From: Veillonella magna DSM 19857
GTDB taxonomy: Bacteria > Bacillota > Negativicutes > Veillonellales > Veillonellaceae
DNA: 64,000 nucleotides
Assembly (NCBI RefSeq): GCF_000428745.1
Contig: NZ_AUAN01000010.1
Location: 31,851-95,850, forward strand
Direction: 5' to 3'
In this document: positions 28,521-38,700 of the stretch, in pieces
How positions within the stretch are numbered: position 1 is the first letter of the stretch
Layout: the number at the start of each line of letters is the position of its first letter
Notes under the pieces: generated by a model
The model's database searches: none
What the model was told of the DNA's origin: nothing
The model's input: only the letters and a program-made list of their open reading frames with translations
Program-made: the position numbers and the translations under genes

Positions 28521-28891
28521 TTACCCTCCATTCTATACGCATGACCAGCTGAAATATTAGCAATACCCTGTAATATTCTAATTTCTTCCCCATCCTTACT
28601 CATTTGTACATCATAGTACGCTTTGAGATATGATCCATACTCAGTATTAGCACGTAATTTTGAAGTAATTTCACTAGGAATATATAGTCTAATTCTATTT
28701 GGTGCAACTTTTTCCACCTGACCTTTAAATGCAAATGTTTTATCTCGTAAAGAATACCTTCCCGCAAACTTAAACTCATATTCGTCAACATTAAATTCCT
28801 CCAAATTTACATCTAGCGTGATTGTTAAGTAGAAATCATCACCCTGATTAATAAAAATATCGTATACCGGTACCCCATTCTCAGCTTGCAT
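28517..28891 (-). CDS. BppU-like baseplate N-terminal domain protein
   Basis: 124 residues from ATG 28891. INQGDDFYLTITLDV and EYEFKFAGRYSLRD resemble the N-terminal domain of baseplate upper proteins of Gram-positive phages; the C-terminus has GIANISAGHAYRME. It probably anchors the next protein to the tail tip. A hairpin (28917-28935) lies just upstream. Confidence 0.65.
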   Translation of the reverse strand: MQAENGVPVYDIFINQGDDFYLTITLDVNLEEFNVDEYEFKFAGRYSLRDKTFAFKGQVEKVAPNRIRLYIPSEITSKLRANTEYGSYLKAYYDVQMSKDGEEIRILQGIANISAGHAYRMEGK

Positions 28892-28914
28892 AAATATTTT
28901 CTTCCTTTCATAGC

Positions 28915-28935
28915 AAAAGCACCCCAAGGGTGCTT
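28915..28935 (-). terminator. Hairpin between tail-tip gene clusters
   Basis: 8-bp stem AAGCACCC/GGGTGCTT with 3-nt loop; only TTTTGC follows on the minus strand, so termination may be partial. Confidence 0.5.
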
Positions 28936-29012
28936 AATTTTAATTTATTCAATATCTGGTTTACTATTTTCTTCGTATACCGCCAACCACCTTAACAATC
29001 CGTCCGTTACTG

Positions 29013-29192
29013 TTACTTTACATCACTAGGGCTATCTTTAAGCCTTTCCTCTTCTTCATCAATAAGCCAATTTGTGACGGAGTTTACATATTGTTTTGGT
29101 ACCTGCCGCTTCTTTATATTTTCTTCATCAATAGTCATTACTCCAGCTAATACCATTCGCCCATATATAGGTATCATAAAATCTAAAATCAT
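29013..29192 (-). CDS. Small CD1375-like phage protein
   Basis: 59 residues starting MILDFMIPIYGRMVLAGVMT and ending DSPSDVK. The pattern 'short hydrophobic start - Y-x(3)-LAG-x-TID' is common in small proteins found after tail fibre genes of Clostridia phages (CD1375 type). Its ATG overlaps the preceding stop (ATGA), and TTTCAG-AGGAG lies just upstream. Function unknown. Confidence 0.75.
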   Translation of the reverse strand: MILDFMIPIYGRMVLAGVMTIDEENIKKRQVPKQYVNSVTNWLIDEEEERLKDSPSDVK

Positions 29193-29500
29193 TTGTTATC
29201 TCCTTTCAGTTTTTCCAACTCCTCAGATAATCCGATGATGGCGTTCATCATCTCAATGTCTTTAGATAATGTGGGTATTCTGTCTTTAGATAATGTGGGT
29301 ATTCTGTCTGTTGATTCTTCAATATACGGTATGGAATCCGGTAGCGGTGGTAATTCTTTGATACTGCCATCCACCAATCTGATTCGGTTATAGTCATATA
29401 CAATATCTGTTTCAATGATTGTATATCCTTCCATAGGCTCTATAAGATTTTCAGCAACGGATGCCAAATGACCATCTGAATCAGCGAATATATAAAACAC
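29189..29500 (-). CDS. Small tail-fibre-associated protein with a duplicated segment
   Basis: 103 residues, GTG start behind AAAGGAGG. N-terminus FYIFADSDGHLASVAENLIEP resembles tail fibre-associated or assembly-type proteins; the C-terminus is a short coiled coil (LSEELEKLKGD). Its DNA has a perfect tandem 24-bp duplication (29257-29280 and 29281-29304), giving two DRIPTLSK units. It lies between the J-like protein and the CD1375-like gene. Confidence 0.7.
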   Translation of the reverse strand: MFYIFADSDGHLASVAENLIEPMEGYTIIETDIVYDYNRIRLVDGSIKELPPLPDSIPYIEESTDRIPTLSKDRIPTLSKDIEMMNAIIGLSEELEKLKGDNK

Positions 29501-29613
29501 ACGAACCTCCTTTCTTACCTAGTGTCCAAAAATCTCTCTACTAATGGTAGCCATCCTAAATATAGAAATCCTTCAGTAGCAGGCATGAACTTTATTTTAT
29601 GTTAAAGAAGTAG

Positions 29614-32600
29614 TTATTTTTTAGTTGCTATTACAGAAACGTAAATACGGAAATACCTCTGGTAGCTATCATTTGATTGTGTTCTATTATTATCAAATGC
29701 TATTACTTGTCTCGTATTGATAAGTCCTATAAAATAGCGCCGCCAATAATATGAATCATGTTTATCGCCAGATCTCGTTTTATCATAATATTCTTGGGCG
29801 ACACAATACCCTAGAGAGTTTATAGCTTGATTATATCTATTAGTTGAGTATCTCCACTCTGTATTCCAAGGGGCTGTAGCTCGACCACCATCTATTTTTC
29901 CTGCTACACCACTAATCAGAAATGTACAATCGCTTTCTGTAAACCCTGCTGGTATAGGACAATAATCGCCATCATTTACAATATACCGTTCAACGGTAGT
30001 TGCAACAACCTTTAGCCCACTAAGTCGCATACTATCAGCATCAATCTTCGATGCAGTAATATGTGCTCCTTTAATGTTGCCATTGGCATCAACACTAAAA
30101 CTACCACTATCATTCCGTATTTTCGTCCCAATAATTTCGCCACCATGTACTGTTCCTAAATTAGCAGTAATCGCAGATAAACTGTTGATGCTCATTTTAT
30201 CCGCTGTTATTGATTTTGCTGCTATCATTTTATTCACTATAACGTTATCATCGAACTTTGTGGTCCCTGTAATATGGATATATTTACCATCAATCTTGAC
30301 TGTCTCTTTAGATAAATTAATCTGCGAAATAATTTTATCTTTATCTGCTTTTCCTGCTAAGTCTGCTTTATCAGCTTTCCCTTTTATTGCCTCTGTTATT
30401 CTAATACTAATACCATTATCTAATTGCGTTATTCTACTACTCAATCCTGATACACTATTAGCCACTTTGCTATCAATTGACTTTGTAAGCTGGGTTATTG
30501 ATGTTTTTACCCCATTCACATCTTTTACTGTACTCGTGATTGTGTTACTCAATTGCGTAATCTGTGAACTAGAATTATTTGTTTTCGTAACCAATGCTGT
30601 TATAGACGTTCCCATTTGAGTGATTTGAGAACTTAATGTATCTGTCTTTTTCACGGTAGAGCTAAGAGACTCGCTTAACTGCGTAATTCTTGTATTCGCT
30701 CCATTCGCAGCATTTACCGCCGACGAAACTGAATCGCTTAATTGTGTAACTCGTGAATTTACTTCCTTTACACCGTTAGCTACCTTTGCATCAATCGCTC
30801 CATCCAATTGAGTAATTCGCGAGTTAATCGCAGATATATCCCCTTTTAAAGACGACTTTGCTCCACTAGCTATCCTTGTATCAATTGTACTCAGTTCATC
30901 ATTAATACTTGTTATAGATGATTTTACACTGTTTAGAGACTTATCTACAGTATCCGGGATAGATGCTAATTGCTCATCTATGAGCTTTATATTTTTTTGC
31001 ATCTCCTTTAATCCTAATTCTTCTTGATTAATATACTCACTCGGAATTTGTGCCCGAACAGCTGCAGTAGTTTCAATTGACCGCACACCTTCGCCAAATA
31101 CATCAACCATAGCAACCTGTAATGTATACACGCCGCCTTCTAATGGTATAAACAGCTGCCCCGATAAGCTATAAAACGATGCCTTACCATCAATATACAC
31201 ATTAGCTCCCACCAGCTTATCAGCCTCCATATATGATAACTGTACCGTTAGCCCCCCTAAACTTGATACGGCTTTCACCGTCGGAGCTTGAGATGCTGGG
31301 AAACTATATGCTATTACCAACGCAGCACTATATCCTTTTTGTGGACTATGTGCCAATATATATATTGTCCCGGCGCGACCTTGTAACTTACTTACGTCCG
31401 CTACATCATATATGGTACTATTCGTTTTCCCCACTAGCCCATTTGGATTACCTGCGGATTGATTCGTACGGATTTCATAATAATCAATGTAGGTATTCGT
31501 TACTGCATCGAACTCTACACGTACCGTTTTACCAGTCAACCGAACTACCCCCGTTGCCGGTTTATTAGGTACTTGTATATCCGCATCATTTACAACCGCC
31601 TTCAAGGTAACGGTAGCTACATGCAATGATTCATTACCGCTTGTATCAATCGCTTTTACTCCATATGTATACGTGCCGCTTCCGGAAATAAATGTCGTAT
31701 AGCCCGTACTCCCTGTGTGATCCACTAATACCGTATCACCTTCATACACCTTGTAACCGGATATATCGCTTTCCGGATTACCACGCCACGACAGTTGTAC
31801 TACACTGCTATTCCTGTGATCTTGCACCGCTTTTACGCCGGTTACATCACTAGGTGGAAGCTCCTTACCTGCAATATAAATGGTTTGTGTAACCGGGGCC
31901 CCTACTTGCCCTACTTCATTTACACAAACAACCTGTACCGAATAATTATCTACCGGCACATTTGGTATTACCGCCTGAGTTTCACTTCCATCTACCGTAG
32001 CGTATAGCGTATATTCAGTAGCACTATCCGGCTTATAGTATACGCGCACTTCGGCCGCTCTTTGATTTCTCGGTAATACCCAACGAAGATTAATGTTAGC
32101 TGTCACCGTTCCATCCTTCATCGTAACGATGGATTTTGTTAGGGATAGCTGGCGCACATATACGCCCAACTTAGTCACATCCGGTATAATGGTCGGCACT
32201 TGATCACTATCAGTACGATACAACTCCTCATAATATTCTATGGCTGTAATCTTACGGGTTTGTTCGCTATGACTCTTCGTGATTGACAGTACCCGGAATG
32301 GTTTCGCCACTTTATTCACTTCACCGAATGCATATAACGACTCATTGGCTATTTGTCCTGGCAACTCTTTCACTGTCACTCTATTACCTACAACGGCCAT
32401 TACTGCATATGTCTCTACCGCATCCGTCTCACTGTTACGGATCAATAGCTTATATGTCTTTCCCGGTTCCGTTTCTACGGTTTTATCAAGAACTATTGTT
32501 TGCCCTTCTACCGACGCTACTCTGCCGCCTTCGCCCCATTCCGGTACATCGTGCTGAATCAGTATGACATCTCCTATCGTACAGGCAATAGCATCCACGA

Positions 32601-34506
32601 AGGCTTCTATCGTAACCGTCCGTACTTCATATGCATTACATCGTAAGAAGTGACGCCCATGCTTATATGCTTGTTCTAATGAGGTGCATCCCATTAATTC
32701 TATTTGTGTCGGGCTTTGCAGTGAATCCGATGCATCATAGGTATCACTGTATACAGGAATAACATCCCTCTCATAGGCCTTATCTTTGTTGATAAAGGAT
32801 ATTTCTACACAATTGGCACGATTCTCTTGCGATTGAAAGGCTTCCGAAAAACTATTCTGCTTAATGTTCCCTACGCTAAATAGTTGTACCGGCATGGTGG
32901 CAAAGTCACACACGCATGTAAACCTTGTCCCTCGTGGAATGACTTTCCCTCTACCGATTGTTTCCGGGTATTTCAATGCATCCCACAACCTACCGGCACT
33001 ATCGTAAATGTAGTTAAAAGTAAAACCTCCGGCCGTACATTTCTCTGCCCAATCTTTAAAGGCATCATAGTCGATACGTCGCGCCGGTACGCCTTGTACA
33101 TCATAGGTACTCCCAATCGTTTTACACTGATGCAGAATATCATAACAGGCCCATGCCGGATTATCTGCGGGCATTTTATCGTAAGCATTTTTGTAAGGAT
33201 TCCATACGTTTACCGTCCGTCTAACCTGTATCCACGTAATTTCAGGATCCGAGCCACTTAATTGAGAAGTCGCTAAGGCTCTCACCCCAATCAAAGCTTT
33301 TCCCGGATGCACAAAATCATCATATAGGATTTGTGTTAGCTGCCCCCAATACACCCGATTTACATATCGTAGAGTTGTCCCATCCTTATGGGCGCATCGC
33401 ATACGTACCTCATATTTCGCCTTTTCTAATCTATCAAAGCGAAATACGCGATACATCGCTGTATTGGTAGCCTCACTAATAACACCTCTATATTCATCTC
33501 TTCGTATCTCTGATCTACCTCGTAACCAGCGTACAAAACCTTCTCTTCCTGGCTCCGTAGGAAATTTATCTACTTTTTCTACAAAGGCTGCTACGCCTTT
33601 ATTATTGGCTAATGGCAGACTATTCCATATGGTATCTCCTACTTTTCGTATCTGTGCCTCTAATATTACAGACGTTTTATCCATACCACCACTATCATTT
33701 GAGTAGTACAACCCATTAGGGAATGATACGGCAAGTTCAATCCCTTCACATGCATCACCTTGTATTTGTTGTGTTGACCATTCGTTAGTCAATTCATAAT
33801 TCAACGATTGGTCTGCGTAGTTATCATTAAAATTAGGTATCACCGTTTGGTCATTCGTGCCATACCGTATATCCACCTGTACATCTTTATAATTGCCTAT
33901 GGGGTTCTCACCAATACGAATATCCCGTATCTCATCTAACGGCCCCTCCCCGGCACAATAGAGTAGGTTTAAATACTGCTTATCCCCATCACTAATAACA
34001 TGCCTTGATAGTAATACACCGCCGGACTTCATCGTCCCGTATGTGACTGCCAACGGATATCCTTGTCCGGTTAGCGTTTTTGCTCCGCCCCAGCCATATG
34101 TGGTACTTTGCTCCGTGCTGTTCGTCATATCCGGTCTAACCGCAGTAAATTTGGATATAACCATATTGCCAATCATCCCTATTGCCATAGCTGCCATGGA
34201 TTTCCAAAATAAGTTCATCCCACCGAATATCCCATGTGTGGCACCCATAATACCACTAGTAGCCACTGCAAGTCCTATGCTCAGCACAACGCCTAGAAAC
34301 TTCTTTCCCACATAGGGCATAGCCACAATATACGCTTCGTCTTTTGGCTGCACAGCCTTATCAACGACCGCACCATCAACGGTATATATCCATCGCCCCG
34401 GCTCATTTACATAGTCCGCTACGGTTTTACCCGGTTTATACGGCACCATATGTATGTCTCGCTGTTTGGGATTAAATGGATTCCGTACAATGATTAAATG
34501 AATCAA
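29614..34506 (-). CDS. Tail tip / host specificity protein J-like
   Basis: 1630 residues, the central fibre of a lambda-like tail. N-terminal NPFNPKQRDIHMVPYKPGKTV leads to hydrophobic helices (VVLSIGLAVATSGIMG), then the conserved J core with AGEGPLDEIRDIRIGENPI. Fibronectin-type domains follow (LPPSDVTGVKA...VQLSWRGNPESDISGYKVYEGD). Then comes a helical region with repeated ITQL units and a C-terminal beta tail that probably binds the receptor. TTG 34506 is the start, with AAAGGAGGG before it; a longer ATG start at 34536 has no site. It overlaps the NlpC/P60 gene by 35 nt. Confidence 0.9.
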   Translation of the reverse strand: MIHLIIVRNPFNPKQRDIHMVPYKPGKTVADYVNEPGRWIYTVDGAVVDKAVQPKDEAYIVAMPYVGKKFLGVVLSIGLAVATSGIMGATHGIFGGMNLFWKSMAAMAIGMIGNMVISKFTAVRPDMTNSTEQSTTYGWGGAKTLTGQGYPLAVTYGTMKSGGVLLSRHVISDGDKQYLNLLYCAGEGPLDEIRDIRIGENPIGNYKDVQVDIRYGTNDQTVIPNFNDNYADQSLNYELTNEWSTQQIQGDACEGIELAVSFPNGLYYSNDSGGMDKTSVILEAQIRKVGDTIWNSLPLANNKGVAAFVEKVDKFPTEPGREGFVRWLRGRSEIRRDEYRGVISEATNTAMYRVFRFDRLEKAKYEVRMRCAHKDGTTLRYVNRVYWGQLTQILYDDFVHPGKALIGVRALATSQLSGSDPEITWIQVRRTVNVWNPYKNAYDKMPADNPAWACYDILHQCKTIGSTYDVQGVPARRIDYDAFKDWAEKCTAGGFTFNYIYDSAGRLWDALKYPETIGRGKVIPRGTRFTCVCDFATMPVQLFSVGNIKQNSFSEAFQSQENRANCVEISFINKDKAYERDVIPVYSDTYDASDSLQSPTQIELMGCTSLEQAYKHGRHFLRCNAYEVRTVTIEAFVDAIACTIGDVILIQHDVPEWGEGGRVASVEGQTIVLDKTVETEPGKTYKLLIRNSETDAVETYAVMAVVGNRVTVKELPGQIANESLYAFGEVNKVAKPFRVLSITKSHSEQTRKITAIEYYEELYRTDSDQVPTIIPDVTKLGVYVRQLSLTKSIVTMKDGTVTANINLRWVLPRNQRAAEVRVYYKPDSATEYTLYATVDGSETQAVIPNVPVDNYSVQVVCVNEVGQVGAPVTQTIYIAGKELPPSDVTGVKAVQDHRNSSVVQLSWRGNPESDISGYKVYEGDTVLVDHTGSTGYTTFISGSGTYTYGVKAIDTSGNESLHVATVTLKAVVNDADIQVPNKPATGVVRLTGKTVRVEFDAVTNTYIDYYEIRTNQSAGNPNGLVGKTNSTIYDVADVSKLQGRAGTIYILAHSPQKGYSAALVIAYSFPASQAPTVKAVSSLGGLTVQLSYMEADKLVGANVYIDGKASFYSLSGQLFIPLEGGVYTLQVAMVDVFGEGVRSIETTAAVRAQIPSEYINQEELGLKEMQKNIKLIDEQLASIPDTVDKSLNSVKSSITSINDELSTIDTRIASGAKSSLKGDISAINSRITQLDGAIDAKVANGVKEVNSRVTQLSDSVSSAVNAANGANTRITQLSESLSSTVKKTDTLSSQITQMGTSITALVTKTNNSSSQITQLSNTITSTVKDVNGVKTSITQLTKSIDSKVANSVSGLSSRITQLDNGISIRITEAIKGKADKADLAGKADKDKIISQINLSKETVKIDGKYIHITGTTKFDDNVIVNKMIAAKSITADKMSINSLSAITANLGTVHGGEIIGTKIRNDSGSFSVDANGNIKGAHITASKIDADSMRLSGLKVVATTVERYIVNDGDYCPIPAGFTESDCTFLISGVAGKIDGGRATAPWNTEWRYSTNRYNQAINSLGYCVAQEYYDKTRSGDKHDSYYWRRYFIGLINTRQVIAFDNNRTQSNDSYQRYFRIYVSVIATKK

Positions 34507-34834
34507 CCTGTATCCCTCCTTTACGCCGATACACATGCTTCAGCTTCACCATGTACTTATGCAATCGTTCAATACATACGCCGCTTCCCTCCGTAGCATG
34601 CATAAACTGCCCGCCACCAACATAGATGCCTACATGATCCAGCGTTTGTCCGTATAGAGAAAATACTAATATATCGTACATCTCCGGTTCACCTTGTATT
34701 TCCTCAAATGATTCTGCTTCCGCATCAATGGCCGTATACGGCGGTAGGCTAATGTCCAACTCGCCATATACGGCTTGTACCAAATCCCAACACTGCAACG
34801 TATCAAAAGGAATCCCGATAAATTTACTTAACAT
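34472..34834 (-). CDS. NlpC/P60 tail tip peptidase (lambda K-like)
   Basis: 120 residues from ATG 34834 (GGGAGGTGTAT upstream). The Cys of FDTLQCWDLVQAVYG and the His of LDHVGIYVGGGQFMHA form the NlpC/P60 catalytic pair. It probably trims peptidoglycan or processes the tail tip during DNA entry. It lies between L- and J-like genes, exactly where lambda K sits. Confidence 0.88.
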   Translation of the reverse strand: MLSKFIGIPFDTLQCWDLVQAVYGELDISLPPYTAIDAEAESFEEIQGEPEMYDILVFSLYGQTLDHVGIYVGGGQFMHATEGSGVCIERLHKYMVKLKHVYRRKGGIQVDSFNHCTESI

Positions 34835-35426
34835 ATACACCTCCCTGCGGTATTGTCGGTTCACCGCCAAATCGTACGCTGTTGCGCAACTCCCTACACC
34901 GGGATAGCGTCTTATTGCACTGCATTTCGCGTCCCGTATATCCGCATTGCGGGCTTTTAAATTTAAAAGGGCAATAATCTTTCATCATTCGCACTAAGGG
35001 AAATCGTCTTGTAAAACTAAATTCGGACCCTAGGGTAAATATCATCCACTGCGCTGTCGCTTCCGTTCCCGTAATAACAAAGCTTTCTTCTACTTCTGCT
35101 ACATCGGGAATCTTGCTATTCACGACACGGATAATCACTTCTGCCCCGGTATATCCATTATGTGCTTCTACCATCCGTTGAATTGTCCCGGTCACATTCG
35201 ATACTTGAAGCTTCGCCGTAGGCAGCTCATTATTATTCTCCGTTATATCATCCAGTGTAAAGGGAAAGGCATAGTATGTATTGCCTTGATAGGCTATATT
35301 TTCCGTGTTATTCACTAGCCGTAAGGCCTCTTCACCGTCATAGCGTATCTCTAACATCAACAACCATACGCCGTCCGTACTGACTTTGTTTTTCTCTATA
35401 ATTGATGCTGTCGATAGGTTTAGCAC
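34824..35426 (-). CDS. Minor tail protein L-like, Cys-rich C-terminus
   Basis: 200 residues. The C-terminal segment DYCPFKFKSPQCGYTG and MQCNKTLSRC holds four Cys spaced as in lambda-type minor tail protein L, where they bind an Fe-S cluster. N-terminal part is beta-rich (WLLMLEIRYDGEEALRLVNN). It sits at the tail tip next to J. Position between M- and K-like genes agrees. Confidence 0.82.
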   Translation of the reverse strand: MLNLSTASIIEKNKVSTDGVWLLMLEIRYDGEEALRLVNNTENIAYQGNTYYAFPFTLDDITENNNELPTAKLQVSNVTGTIQRMVEAHNGYTGAEVIIRVVNSKIPDVAEVEESFVITGTEATAQWMIFTLGSEFSFTRRFPLVRMMKDYCPFKFKSPQCGYTGREMQCNKTLSRCRELRNSVRFGGEPTIPQGGVYVK

Positions 35427-35429
35427 CGC

Positions 35430-35792
35430 TTACACCTCCGTTACTTTAATACTACCGGTATAGCAATCATAGTCAGATAGTTCAAACTCAAAATCGCCGT
35501 CAAACCGTACGGTCAATTTCTTTCCGGACAAACTGTTACCCGGTATATCGGGGTACGTCCATAAAAATGCAAGGGCATTTCCTTTCACTTCGTTGTAATA
35601 GAAGTGCCGTAGCCGTTCATAATCCGTAATTGGTAAGCGTGACCAGCTCAACGTAAATGACCGCGGTACTTTCGTAAACCGCGGCCGTGTAAACATGGTA
35701 ATACCATCTGTCTGCCCTTTTATCGTATGATCCGGTATCGTTTCCTTTAATGGAAACGACGGCCGTTTTATCGTTGGAAATTCCATATTCAT
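35430..35792 (-). CDS. Minor tail protein M-like
   Basis: 120 residues, beta-rich, with FTLSWSRLPITDYERLRHFY and ALAFLWTYPD, a pattern of small tail-tip attachment proteins in the lambda M position (directly after the tape measure). Separated by 4 nt from the tape measure stop. Confidence 0.7.
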   Translation of the reverse strand: MNMEFPTIKRPSFPLKETIPDHTIKGQTDGITMFTRPRFTKVPRSFTLSWSRLPITDYERLRHFYYNEVKGNALAFLWTYPDIPGNSLSGKKLTVRFDGDFEFELSDYDCYTGSIKVTEV

Positions 35793-35796
35793 TCTC

Positions 35797-38700
35797 CTAT
35801 CGTACCGCTAGCGCATCCCGCAAGCCTCCGGAATTAGTGTTGTACGCATCTAAGAAGACGCTTACAATATACTCTTTTCCATCAAAGCGCGTATTGCTCT
35901 TAGCACTCATCTCGGTGCCGCTATTATTGTTCACTATCAGATTAACCTTCGGTGCTACGGGAGCCGCTGCCATTGGCATTTGATTGCTAATCCGTCCCGA
36001 TTGATACGGCGTAAATATCTCGGGTCCACGCTCACCGACAATATAGGATTTACCGTACGCCACGGGGCCGCCGGTCGCACGTGTGCCAGCTACGGCCGGA
36101 ACCGCCGGAGCTGCTGGGGCTCCGCCTAAGAATCCACCAATCCATTTAGTAACCATCTGATTAATAAGGAACCGTGCAATTTGCTTCACCATATCCGAAA
36201 GCAAATTAGAAAAGGCTTTACCGATAGAATCAAATCCATCTGTCAATGCATCCACAAATCCGTTGGAGAATGCCTCACTCATAGAGTTGAACATGCCATC
36301 ACTAAGAGCCTTCATCTGTTGCCCTTGATCTTTCAAACGATTATACTGCTCTTCAAGCGTCGCTCGCCACGCTTCTGCCATTGTTGCCGGAGACTTGCGC
36401 AGCGTATCCCCTCGCTCTTTCTCCAACACGGCTAACTGCGAATTATACCACGCTTCCACCGTCAACTTTGCCTCTGCACTATCTTTTGTCAGTGCGATTT
36501 CTTTTAGCTTTTGTTCCCGTTGGCGGTTCAGCTTTTCGACACCGATGGTATATTCTATCTCTGCTTGCTCTCGCAAATCGTTTCGTACCTTCGCCCAAGC
36601 CAGCTTTGATTCATTGACAATATCCGTATTTGCTTCTTTCCACGCCTTGACCAGCTTTTCTTTAACAACCGATTCATATTCTGCCATCTTTGCCTTCAGT
36701 TTCGATGTATCAATGCCCATCTCCGAAGCTTCTTTGATAGTCTTTTCGTACCCTTTTAAGCTTTGCTTAAGCTTGAGTACCCCTTTTTCATACACTGTGC
36801 CGGTTTCCTCGGCAATCTTATCACTGATAGCCAGTATACCCGTTTCTATTTTTTCAGACAGCTTCTTCATTTTCTCGGCCATGCGTTCGGCTTCTTTCGC
36901 TGCCTTATCGGCACCGCTGCCCCCTCGGCTACCACCGCCTCGACCTCCGCCGCCCTTAGCCGTATTGCCAGCTCTGCGGAAACCTTTACCTTCTCTAATA
37001 CCATCCGAAGTCTCACTATCGCTACTGCCACTATCTGCCGATGTGTCTCCGCTAATCGTAGTCAGTGACGCCAACGTTTGTGCTACTCGCGTCTTTCCTA
37101 AAAAGTTAGATGCGCTATTAAATGCGAAGCCTACTGCTTTTCCGATGGCACTACCTATAGCCCGTATACCGTCACCTACTGCACCTAATGCGTCAAGTGC
37201 TTGATTCACAAAATTAACGATACCGTCATATACCGACTTCAACCAATTACCGACAATGCCGATATACTTATTGGCAAACGTTACTAACGCTGTACCGGCT
37301 CCGCTATAAAAACGATTTAATACAGCTACAATAAGTCCTATGGCTGTACTAACACTTGCCCGTATAGAATCAAACACCTCAGCTATGGTATCGTAAATGC
37401 TTTGTCCTACATTTGCGACAATGTCACAGGCCGCCGATAATCCTTCTTCAATCCATGTACAAAGATCATCTACCCAACCCACTACAGTATCAATAATACC
37501 GTTAAACGTTTCCTCTACACTGTTCCAGACTTCTTCCGTCCAATCACTAAAGGCAGTCTTCGCATTATCCAATCCCTCTTCGATATCATCACTAATTGAT
37601 TTAACCCATTCTGTGACTTCTTTAATTCCATCAGTGATATCACCTACGGCGGCCATGACAATACGTACCGTATTCACGATGGCCGATGCAATCGTGTCGC
37701 TAATGGTTAGTAGCAGAGATATGTTTTCATCATTTGGCAAGGCTTCCCATAAATTCAGCAAACTATCTTTCACGTTAGCAAAAATATCTCCGCCCGTAGA
37801 CAGTGCTAATTTAAGACCATCAAATGCTTGCCCTATTGAAGTAAATAGATGCGCTACATTTTCCGCTATCCCCGGCGGTAATAGTTCCGTGAATATATTT
37901 GCCAATCCGCCTTTATTAATTCCGGCTAACATGCCATCAAACATATCCCGCACATGGCCTACTATATTTTCTGCTACCTCAAAGATAGGCTCGCCAATCT
38001 TCCCCAGTATCTGCGACGAATTATCCCGTATAGTTGACCACATGCCATCCCAAGTATTGGCAAGTTTTTTCATCATATCCGGGAATCGCTCATTCATACC
38101 GTCGGTAAGTGCTTTGATGGCTGTATCGGCATCTATCCCTAAATCCCCGATACGATCCATCTCATCAGCTGCTAAGCCAAGGTTTTTAGCCAGAATATCT
38201 TTTACCGGCACCCCCAATTGAGACAGCTGCATAACATCCTGCCCCATCAATTTACCGGTTGCCTTAATCTGACCTAACACAAAGACCATATGTTGCAAGC
38301 CTTCATTCCCTCGGCCTAGCCCGGCTGCTGCGTTTCCTGCTGCCGTAAGCGTAGGAATTAACTCCTTCGCCTCAAAACCAAATGCTTTTAGTTTTTGTGC
38401 GGCCGGTGCAATTTCACTAAATTCAAAGGGCGTTTCTGCAGCAAACTTTTTCAGCTTCTCCATGACCCGAGCCGATTCTTCCACGCTACCAAGCATAGAG
38501 TCAAACGCTATTTTTGACTGCTCAAGTACAGCATTATACTGGATAGACGTACTCATCGTACTACCTATTGCTGCACCAACTGCCAATACACCTCCGGCGA
38601 CAAGCCCAATAGGTCCTACGGTTGCACCTATAGCACCTAAACTACCGGCTAATCGCATAGCTCCGCCGGTAGCCGTAGAAAGTACCGGGGCTAAGTTACC

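Noticed and set aside
30074..30619. 181-residue plus-strand frame opposite the tail tip gene
   Set aside because: Leu/Ile/Ser-rich shadow of the coiled-coil repeats in the tail tip protein.
36395..38221. Two long plus-strand reading frames (36395-37204 and 37397-38221) opposite the tape measure gene
   Set aside because: They are mirror frames of a repetitive coding sequence, with Ser/Phe/Ala-rich low-complexity translation and no ribosome-binding site.
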